Assembly: GCA_030430075.1 (NCBI GenBank) | Contig: JAUIGN010000065.1 | Location: forward strand, 1-48,095 | Direction: 5' to 3' | Length of the DNA stretch: 48,095 nt | Origin: a bacterium | GTDB lineage: Bacteria; Planctomycetota; Planctomycetia; Pirellulales; Pirellulaceae | In this document: in pieces, positions 17,901 to 23,480 of the stretch | Position numbering within the stretch: position 1 is the stretch's first letter | Layout of the letters: each line of letters begins with the position of its first letter | Position numbers and translations under genes: made by a program | The notes under the pieces: generated by a model | What the model saw: only the letters and a program-made list of their open reading frames with translations | The model's database searches: none | Told to the model about the DNA's origin: nothing

Positions 17901-20652
17901 CCATCGTTGACGCAGTTGCTTCGATTGCGAACGTGCTCGGCTCTCCCACGTAGTCGGCGAAGACGAGAACGTAAGCGTCACCAATCGTGCTAGCCGGAAC
18001 AAGCAACCGCTGGTCGGCCGATGCAGGGTCCGAGAAGCGAAGATCAAAGTCCGTTCGCGTGGGTGGCGCCCCGTAGCGCACGTAGAGTTCGTTATGGTTG
18101 CGGTCGGATGTGTCGTCGAGTGTCAGCAGAACCGGCAGCGCGTCATTGACCTGCAGCTTGAAGAGCTGCGATTGGCCGCTGGAAGCCCATGAACCATCGA
18201 AGCGGGAACCAACGGCAAGTTCGGTGAGCGACTTCTCTGTGGCTTCAAACGCATACGCACCGATGTCGCCGTTGTCGCCCCTCACAGTGAGCCTGTATTC
18301 GCCTGTTGTCGGCAACGTGACCAGCCGGCCATGAGGCACTTCGGTGTCGAACACGACTTGACCCTCAGGCCCCTGCAGACTGAAAACGGGCTGAGCGAAG
18401 TCGCTTGCCTTGAGGTCGAGCTCGATTTGCTGGCCCGCCGTCGCGGAGAAAACCCAGCGATCCACGCTAAATGGGGTCTCCAGTTGGCCGAGCGTAAGTT
18501 TGCCAATTCCCAATGGCAGGATGTCAGGAGTCACTTCCCATTCCTGCAGCCCGTACGTCCCATACGGATGGGGCATGTCCTCGCCACCGCGAACGTCGAT
18601 GTAGTAGTCGCCGTCGGCCGGTAAGAGAACGTCGTGAAGGCTCAGTGGTGTGCCGATACGGTTTTCATTGGTTGCTGAGGCCAGCTCAAGCATCTGGCCA
18701 TCGAAGAGCCGCACTTTGGCGGTTCGTAGATCACCGCGCCCCGAACCGGGGTTGACGATGACGTTTACGGATTGTCCAGCCCGCCCGAAAAAGCGATGCT
18801 CTGCCACATCGCCCGGCATGACGATCCGGTCGACTTTCAATTCGCCAACTGAGAGGCGACCGTCCGTGAGTTCCAGCACGGCGTCTCGGCGCAGCATGGA
18901 GCCGTCGGCAAACGTGATCTCAATCGCGCGTGTCCCCGGCATGGCGGCGCGGAGATCGACCGAAACGCGGATCTGTTGCTGGGAAACCCGGGTCACTGAC
19001 TGGCCAACAAGGTCCGGGAGCCCTGGGCTGGTAAAGACAGCGCCGGTCGGTTCACTGTGGAACCCGTTTCCGAGCACGATCAATTCCCGCTCCGATGTAT
19101 TTCGCGCGCTGTCGACGGTGAGACCTGCAATTGTCGGTTCGGCAGCAAAAGAGACGACGCCGAGCCAACCGTCCGTTCGTCCGCCGCCGTAGGCGCTTTG
19201 CCACGCACCTACGGTGGCCAGGTCGGTGGAACTCGTATCTCCGACCAAGACGGCGCGATCTTCCGGGGCGATCGCCAAGGCGCGCACATTGTCGTTGCCA
19301 TCGCCTCCCAGGAAGCTTGACGACAGGATTGCGTCGCCCGTCGGGGTGAGGCGGGTCAAGAAGGCGTCGGATTGAGCCGCGAGGACATCCTGAAAGGGAG
19401 CGGCGGTCGGGAAGTCGTCTGAATTGGTTGAGCCTGAAATGATGATCTCGCCACCCGCAATCACGTCAATCGCAGCGGCGCCATCCGTGTTTCGTCCTCC
19501 CAGGTAGCTTGCCTGGGCCACTTCGCCGGATGGTTTCAACAAGGCGAAAAATGCGTCCTGCCCGCCTCCGATCGCTGGTTGAAGCGGCGCAACCGTACGG
19601 AAGTCAGTCGAATCGGTGACTCCGGCAACGACCCAGTTGCCGTCCGCGGTGGTTGCTACCGAGTGGACCGCGTCATTGCCGGAACCGCCAAGCCGATGGA
19701 TGAAGAGCGCGTCCCTGGCAGGAGTGATGTTGGCAACGAACGCGTCTTGTGCGCCAAGACCAGCGTCCTGGGTAGTGGCAGTCGCAAACGTGGACGATCC
19801 CGTCGTACCGACAATGATCAGCTCGCCATTCTCACCAATCGTGACCGCATGAGCTTCTTCAAAGCCGGACCCGCCAAGGTACGAGCTCCAAACAACATCG
19901 CTCAAGTCGAACTGAAACTCTGCAGCGAATGCATCAAAAGAACCTGCCAAAGTCTCTTGAATGGCATTCCTCGTGGGGATGTCGCGCGAATAGGTATGCC
20001 CGACGACGATCACATTCCCGTTGGGAAGTACTTTGATGTCGTTAATCTCGTCGTAGGAATTTCCACCAAACAAGGTGACTGCGTCGACGGCACCGTCTGG
20101 TGTCAGCCTGGCGACGAATGCGTCCGCGTCGTGCTTTCTGTCTGTTTGAAACGCTCCCTCCGTTACCGGAAAGTTCTCCGAACGCGTATATCCTGCGACA
20201 TAGACCCAACCGTTTGCGTCAACGTCAATTGCAAATGGCCATTCGCTGTCTCCCTCACCGCCAAGTTTCGTGAGCCACTGTGGTTCACCCACGGCAGTAA
20301 ACTTGCCGACCACTAATTCATTGTTCGTTACGAGCGGATTGGTAACCGTCGGTTCCCGGTTGAGGGGAAGATTCCTCGAGTCGCTGATCCCGGTCCAGAA
20401 AATGGCGCCGTCGTCGCCAACCGCAACGTCGCTTGCCTCTTCGCGCCCGGCTGCGCTGTTTGGGTTCTCACCGCCGAGGTAGCTGGCAACTAGCAGGCCA
20501 GGTGGCAAAGCGTTGCCGGCCATGGCGAGCCGCGCTTCGAGCGGCTCGAGCAACAGGGCGCGACGCCGCCTTCTTCGTCGCGCTGGTGCTACGTGGTTAC
20601 GGTGTGGTCGTCTCGTCCGATTCCAGCCAGAACCTAATTGCGTGCGATCCAT
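11947..20652 (-). CDS. Giant secreted SBBP / RHS-repeat / Ig-like / dockerin protein (2901 aa)
   Basis: The start ATG 20652 has AAGGA 8-12 nt upstream. Approximate layout: basic leader with LEPLEARLAMA at 35-45; SBBP beta-propeller repeats 50-505 (ASYLGG, DAFVA units); TIG-like domain 505-600; PPC-like domains 600-930; a second TIG-like domain; a CARDB-like part; RHS entry domain and RHS/YD repeats about 1200-1950; RHS core at 1960-2040 with HARYFLPD, TPDPLGLDGG and DPNG; a hydrophobic stretch, then a Gly/Ser/Cys-rich linker; a DPNELTGPAGFGDQH domain at 2137-2310 (DUF7619-like); fibronectin-like and cadherin-like domains to 2700; and two dockerin-type calcium loops (DTNDDGIISPIDVL, DVNGDGYAAPLDVL) at 2727-2790. 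RHS proteins form cocoon-like shells, often around a toxin. Here the core is internal and no toxin domain is recognised. It is divergent from a SorC-type regulator. Confidence 0.9.
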   Translation of the reverse strand: MDRTQLGSGWNRTRRPHRNHVAPARRRRRRRALLLEPLEARLAMAGNALPPGLLVASYLGGENPNSAAGREEASDVAVGDDGAIFWTGISDSRNLPLNREPTVTNPLVTNNELVVGKFTAVGEPQWLTKLGGEGDSEWPFAIDVDANGWVYVAGYTRSENFPVTEGAFQTDRKHDADAFVARLTPDGAVDAVTLFGGNSYDEINDIKVLPNGNVIVVGHTYSRDIPTRNAIQETLAGSFDAFAAEFQFDLSDVVWSSYLGGSGFEEAHAVTIGENGELIIVGTTGSSTFATATTQDAGLGAQDAFVANITPARDALFIHRLGGSGNDAVHSVATTADGNWVVAGVTDSTDFRTVAPLQPAIGGGQDAFFALLKPSGEVAQASYLGGRNTDGAAAIDVIAGGEIIISGSTNSDDFPTAAPFQDVLAAQSDAFLTRLTPTGDAILSSSFLGGDGNDNVRALAIAPEDRAVLVGDTSSTDLATVGAWQSAYGGGRTDGWLGVVSFAAEPTIAGLTVDSARNTSERELIVLGNGFHSEPTGAVFTSPGLPDLVGQSVTRVSQQQIRVSVDLRAAMPGTRAIEITFADGSMLRRDAVLELTDGRLSVGELKVDRIVMPGDVAEHRFFGRAGQSVNVIVNPGSGRGDLRTAKVRLFDGQMLELASATNENRIGTPLSLHDVLLPADGDYYIDVRGGEDMPHPYGTYGLQEWEVTPDILPLGIGKLTLGQLETPFSVDRWVFSATAGQQIELDLKASDFAQPVFSLQGPEGQVVFDTEVPHGRLVTLPTTGEYRLTVRGDNGDIGAYAFEATEKSLTELAVGSRFDGSWASSGQSQLFKLQVNDALPVLLTLDDTSDRNHNELYVRYGAPPTRTDFDLRFSDPASADQRLLVPASTIGDAYVLVFADYVGEPSTFAIEATASTMVLDTVAPNEVPAQSAAQLDLSGIGFGQDAQVEFWDDDSHVFAADGVTVHSTRRLSVTLPAELTGGEYAIRVTDGTGEAAILENALSVLTAGAADLRTRLVLPDVVGRHALATIYVEYENEGTHPMPAPMLVLEATDGAFMTLDESRVSAGFWTSATPDGFGDEVQFMAAGESPGWLQPGESGRVPVYYAGLAQPWDLTDDAVEFDLYYLTAENTHPVDWEAFATELRPDGMEPVAWSAVLTNIASQVGPTWGDYVRALNEAASSFGQLDRRVSDVSELWTAISRDADGFTVMPELVAEVDIQVAAPGLALTFARSFASTVSQRYQQASLGYGWSSNWDRVLKVQPDGTVVVHDAGGVRRRFQPDSRGGTYFGQPGDDAELTADGDIIRLREPDATEFAYQVTGNVGRLIEVRDRNGNAIGVTYENGRLTHLMHSSGDDLRLSYREDGLLSKIEASTGQQVEFAFDSAAGHLSAVVGVDGQRTEYTYTAGESAARNHALTRIAYADGSQRLFGYGADGKLAAFAFGGNAEWLLYEYPGVGHVTVTDAVGATTQWRFDERGAVGRVVDPAGRTTEYRYDNELHLVSSTDHRGVSEVFSYDNVGNRITSKNELGHTTRYEYNRAFRVLDSFIDANDNTTRFQIDEGGNVVRTEYADGSVTVTEYDDTGNAVRFTNRRDETTQVSYSAAGLIQSRTSETGTETFQYDEHGYLVAVTDARGTTRYERDSAGRATSIADPANRVLAMSYTPTGQIETLVYPDGFTLVNSYDEAGRLQRVSNGNGELVVEYVYNAAGYLSMKKNANGTYSANDYDNAGNLVRITNYTPEDTVSSYVSYEYDDLHRRTASDSDLGRWEFTYDASDQLVRASFQSATNNLEGRDIAYFYDPLGNRTEIVENGRSTGYSHNELNQYTQVGTAALAYDSDGNLVSFGGSQPNQTFVYDERNRLVEVQSPDGNFKYTYDAFGHRVAADQDDERTEYVLDPSGTFVLAEYRNGSLVTRYLPGLGLAARRDAAGSEYYYDVDGQGSVLGITDASGSYQNRNFYLPFGRRVALVDNLADPHAYLGQFGVQDDGDGRLYMHARYFLPDIAHFMTPDPLGLDGGDANLYRYAANDPVNRIDPNGTFAVSGLILFTIRFGPPLYGLLLRYGPTISRAGYQLISGMNQRAGAAGPVVSEFASKITSAVSSSGGRVGAGTGSGGGPSGSSCGCGGVGGGGVSGSVGSSDPNELTGPAGFGDQHFISLHSKIPYRIDFENYETATAPAQRVEVSNRIPELLDWSTLELTEVGFGDRLLTVPAGQQHFDAIEQVTYNGEAFEVHIEAGINSSTGILHVIFQSLDPTSLLPPQVLTGFLPPEDGTGRGMGHVSYVAAPRPDLKTGTEIRNIALITFDFAQAIATNQIDPLDPSQGTSLDKEALVTIDAAAPTSAVAPLPTRTGEASFDVHWDGDDDDGGAGIESFDIYVSADEAPFRKWLTRTTDSSAVFDGQPGARYSFYSIARDHVGNTEQKPLSPDAMTTVNRPPAAANREFALDEDTRLSLPALTLLSSAVDPDNDPLQVVPGRQPLRGTLQLGSDGSLEYQPFANSNGEDQFTFQVTDGYSFSDPATVTLAVAPVNDPPHVSSPAPDIVVDEDASDWRIQLDDLFDDVDDSSLSYSAASSDGQLAATSVGDEILTIAFQPDQSGLAHVTLTATDAAGSSVAETFTVSVIPVNDAPRSIEINKATVESNVVAAAVGHLSVTDPDEQDQHTFIVEDHRFEIVGSELRLAPGTYLPGADQSTLTLQVSVHDNGLPPLSAVQDLVINVLPNPTPWMNPRARRDTNDDGIISPIDVLVVVNELNERDVSDPSGLLPAARHADVMRYYDVNGDGYAAPLDVLQIVNYLNAMALDAAEAERLLGEWIGGTSDGQFSMRPQPTPAVKKPIRPVEESADRAMPASAGAHYQLWADILAASPRTSGSTTSVDELYAELDETTGLLATDQLGLLPSWEFGDHG

Positions 20653-20706
20653 GGAACAACTCCTTGGGAATGTTGATACCGATTTCGGAAAGCCACAGAG
20701 TTATCC

Positions 20707-20735
20707 AAGTATCTCCAGGACTGCATGTAAGTCAA
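20707..20735 (-). promoter_or_regulatory. Predicted sigma-70-type promoter of the RHS giant gene
   Basis: On the minus strand, TTGACT (20735-20730) is followed after 17 nt by ATACTT (20712-20707). This would place the start of transcription about 50 nt before ATG 20652. The -35 box touches the palindrome at 20735-20753. It is predicted by eye only. Confidence 0.45.
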
Positions 20736-20753
20736 TAACATAAAATATGTTAT
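20735..20753. promoter_or_regulatory. Operator-like palindrome, probably bound by the SorC-type regulator
   Basis: ATAACATA-AAA-TATGTTAT is a perfect inverted repeat with 8-bp arms. It lies between the divergent giant gene and regulator, and its edge overlaps the predicted -35 of the giant gene. Further half-site-like copies of TGTTAY lie at 20769-20776 (TGTTACAG) and 20785-20794 (CTGTTATCAG). The latter is also a 9-of-10 inverted match to CTGATTACAG at 20755-20764. Binding by the neighbouring regulator is inference from position. Confidence 0.55.
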
Positions 20754-20814
20754 ACTGATTACAGTTGTTGTTACAGTCTCGCATCTGTTATCAGAACTGT
20801 TCGAGGAGCGTAAA

Positions 20815-21852
20815 GTGAATCATTCGATTTCTGACGAGGAAGTAATCGTATTTCGAATCGCACAGTTGTTCTTCGAGGGGATGAAGGTCCGAGAGATCGC
20901 GGAATGCGTCAACAAGGAGCTGCGGCCTGAGAAACCCCTGACGCGTGAGACCGTCTACCCGCGGCTGGCCAAAGCAAAGGAACTCGGCTTCGTCCGCTTG
21001 GTTCCGCCGATCGATCAGGTACTGGCGGAACAAGTGGCCGATCGCTTTGGACTCGATCGAGCACGTGTCCGTGTAGTATTCACCGAGGACCGGCGGTTCA
21101 ATAGCCTGGTCGCAGAATCGGCCGCGGACTGGGCCCTGGAGTTGATTCGTCAGGTCGGCAGCTCAAGCGGGAAACCGGTTGGGATTGGTTTGGGGCCAGG
21201 CAGGGCGGCACGTGACTTCTGCCGACACCTGAGCTTTCTTGTTCGTTCCCAGACGGAGTTACCGGAACTGAGGCTCCACGCTATCGTGGCAGGGAGCCCA
21301 ACGCGGTCACCGGAGTACGCTTCGACCAGTTTCTTCAATCTCTTTCCCAAGAGCATAGCAACGGAGTGCGTTGGTCTTTTTGCGGAGCCAATTGTACCGG
21401 CGGATCAGTTTGACAGGATTCGCGAGCGGCCGACATTTGCCGAGTCATTGGAAGAGAAGGCGGGGATCAGCGTCGTTGTCAGTTCGATGGGAGAGATTGA
21501 CGATCCCCACGATCTACTGCGTGCACTGTTGGTACGGGGGGGCGTAAGTATCGATTTGCTGCGATCCAAAGGCTGGGTTGGCAGCGTTCAGTATCGACCT
21601 TACTCGCCCTCCGGGCCGATCGTTGAGAGCCCCAAGGAACTGCGTGCGGTGACTCTCTTTGAACTCGAAGAATTCGTGAGTCTGGCGTCGCAAAAGAACA
21701 AGCATGTTGTCTTGATTGCAAGACAATGTGGAGCCTGTGGTCAAACCAGAGCACGCTCCGTGCGGCCACTGCTGACGTCTCCCCTACTCCGAGTGTGGAG
21801 TGAGCTTGTTATGGACTCCGCGACTGCCAATGAACTCTTGCGACAGCGTTAG
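20815..21852 (+). CDS. SorC/DeoR-type transcriptional regulator with sugar-binding-like domain
   Basis: 345 residues from GTG 20815, preceded by GAGGAG. Residues about 8-65 form a helix-turn-helix (FFEGMKVREIAECVNKEL, then TRETVYPRLAKAKELGFV). The rest resembles the SorC C-terminal effector domain, with a phosphosugar-type loop (VGIGLGPGRAARDF) and GISVVVSSMGEIDDPH. Members are tetrameric regulators whose DNA binding changes with a sugar phosphate. The sugar operons they usually control are absent; instead the gene faces the giant RHS gene across a palindrome-rich 162 bp, so that gene and the regulator itself are the likely targets. The effector is unknown. Confidence 0.75.
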   Translation: MNHSISDEEVIVFRIAQLFFEGMKVREIAECVNKELRPEKPLTRETVYPRLAKAKELGFVRLVPPIDQVLAEQVADRFGLDRARVRVVFTEDRRFNSLVAESAADWALELIRQVGSSSGKPVGIGLGPGRAARDFCRHLSFLVRSQTELPELRLHAIVAGSPTRSPEYASTSFFNLFPKSIATECVGLFAEPIVPADQFDRIRERPTFAESLEEKAGISVVVSSMGEIDDPHDLLRALLVRGGVSIDLLRSKGWVGSVQYRPYSPSGPIVESPKELRAVTLFELEEFVSLASQKNKHVVLIARQCGACGQTRARSVRPLLTSPLLRVWSELVMDSATANELLRQR

Positions 21853-21887
21853 GCCCAATACCGTTCAATTGGAATCCGCACTTCCGT

Positions 21888-21908
21888 AAGTCATGCATTG
21901 CATGACTT
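21888..21908. repeat. Palindrome AAGTCATGC-ATT-GCATGACTT between convergent genes
   Basis: Perfect 9-bp arms around ATT. It shares its inner 7-bp arms with the palindrome at 5534-5550. It lies between the convergent ends of the regulator (21852) and the DUF1501 gene (21978), a natural place for a bidirectional terminator, although no T-tract flanks it. Confidence 0.5.
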
Positions 21909-21977
21909 CCTGTGATTCCGTAGTCCCCAGCCGCAATGCCGTTCAATCGAATTTCGGAACGTTGTTCTCGATTTGTG

Positions 21978-23444
21978 CTAGGCGAAGAGCGCGTCGACCG
22001 TGTGGCCGTGGACGTCGGTGAGGCGAAAATCACGTCCTTGGAAGCGGAACGTCAGCCGCTCATGGTCGATCCCCAACAGCTTCAACCAGGTCGCCTGGAG
22101 ATCGTGAACATGAACCGGGTCGACGACGGCATTGATCCCCAGGTCGTCGGAGGCACCATAGGTCAACCCGGGCCGCGTTCCTCCGCCGGCCATCCAGACC
22201 GTGAATGCGTACGGATGATGATCGCGTCCCCAGCGAGGACGGTTCTTGATGTCGCCCTGAATGAATGGCGTGCGTCCGAATTCGCCACCCCAGATGATCA
22301 GCGTATCTTCCAGCAAACCAAGCCGTTTGAGATCCTTCACCAGCGCGGCGCTCGGCTGATCGGTGTCTTTGCACTGCGTATACAGTTCCGTGGTGATGCT
22401 GTTGTGCTGGTCCCAGCCAGCATGCATCAACTGGACGAATCGCGAACCTCGCTCCACCAGGCGTCGAGCCATCAGGCAGTTGTGGGCGAACGTACCGGGC
22501 TCGTTCACCTGCGGGCCGTACATCTCCAGGACCTCGGCGGTCTCATCTGAAAAATCCGCCAGGTCCGGGACGCTCCGCTGCATCTTGAAGGCCATCTCGT
22601 ACTGCGCGATCCGCGTGGCGATTTCGGGATCGCCGAATTCCTGCAGCTTGAGTTCATTAAGCCGGCTGATGTTGTCGAGCACGCTGCGTTTCACTGCGCG
22701 GCTGATGCCCGGCGGATCTTTCAGATAGAGGACCGGTTCACCACCGGCTCGGAATTTCACCCCTTGAAACCGAGTCGGCAGAAACCCGGAGGACCAGTAG
22801 AAATCGTAGAAAATCTGACCACACGTCGTTCCTTTGCTGACCGATGTCATGACGACGAATGAAGGCAGATTGTCGTTTTCCGTTCCCAGGCCGTATGCCA
22901 GCCACGCGCCCAGGGTAGGGCGGCCCGGCAACTGTCCGCCGCTGAGCAGAAAGGAGATTGCCGGCGCATGGTTGACGGCGTCGGTGTGGGCCGATTTGAC
23001 GAAGCAAAGGTCATCGGAGACGCTGGCGATATGCGGCAACAGCGCGCTGACCGTCGCGCCGGCCCGGCCATGTTGCGAAAACGGCTCGACCGGCGCCAGC
23101 AACAGCTTGCCCTGCGCTTTGCCGGTCATGGTACTGAAACGCTTGCTGCCGATGTAGGCATCGGGGACCGGTTCGCCGTGGAGTTCTTTCAGCTTCGGCT
23201 TCCAGTCGAAAAGATCGACGTGCGTCGGCGCTCCGTTCATGAACAGGTAAATGACCCGTTTGGCTCGTGGGGCAAAGTGAGGCAAGTGCGGCAGTCCGCC
23301 CACCGCCGGTGCGGCCGCGAGACCTTGCTGGCCGAGCAGACTGGCAAGCGCGGCCGTCCCGATGCCGTTGGTTGAGCGTCCGAAAAACTCGCGGCGCGTC
23401 AGATGAAGCCGGTGTTCGTCGAGTGGGTGGCTGGGGTTGATCAT
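21978..23444 (-). CDS. DUF1501 family protein (sulfatase-like fold, Tat-exported)
   Basis: 488 residues from ATG 23444; ten upstream in-frame residues are rejected because LTRREFFGRS then falls at a normal signal position. That twin-arginine motif plus an Ala-rich stretch (IGTAALASLLGQQGLAAAP) suggests Tat export. Family blocks include RVIYLFMNGAPTHVDLFDWKP, NHAPAISFLLSGG, and near the C-terminus IIWGGEFGRTPFIQ followed by GRDHHPYAFTVWMAGGG. These resemble the metal-binding pattern of alkaline phosphatase/sulfatase folds. It is the regular partner of DUF1549/DUF1553 proteins in planctomycetes, and that gene lies 36 bp upstream. The substrate is unknown. Confidence 0.92.
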   Translation of the reverse strand: MINPSHPLDEHRLHLTRREFFGRSTNGIGTAALASLLGQQGLAAAPAVGGLPHLPHFAPRAKRVIYLFMNGAPTHVDLFDWKPKLKELHGEPVPDAYIGSKRFSTMTGKAQGKLLLAPVEPFSQHGRAGATVSALLPHIASVSDDLCFVKSAHTDAVNHAPAISFLLSGGQLPGRPTLGAWLAYGLGTENDNLPSFVVMTSVSKGTTCGQIFYDFYWSSGFLPTRFQGVKFRAGGEPVLYLKDPPGISRAVKRSVLDNISRLNELKLQEFGDPEIATRIAQYEMAFKMQRSVPDLADFSDETAEVLEMYGPQVNEPGTFAHNCLMARRLVERGSRFVQLMHAGWDQHNSITTELYTQCKDTDQPSAALVKDLKRLGLLEDTLIIWGGEFGRTPFIQGDIKNRPRWGRDHHPYAFTVWMAGGGTRPGLTYGASDDLGINAVVDPVHVHDLQATWLKLLGIDHERLTFRFQGRDFRLTDVHGHTVDALFA

Positions 23445-23480
23445 GTCGGTCGCAGTCGAAGTAGGTCGCGTCAACGTCGT

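Noticed and set aside
11947..20652. Polymorphic RHS toxin with immunity gene
   Set aside because: No toxin domain was recognised after the RHS core and no small immunity-like gene lies downstream; the C-terminus is Ig-like and dockerin.
20815..21852. Sugar-utilisation operon regulated by the SorC-type protein
   Set aside because: No sugar kinase, transporter or isomerase is found beside it; the only tightly linked target is the giant gene.
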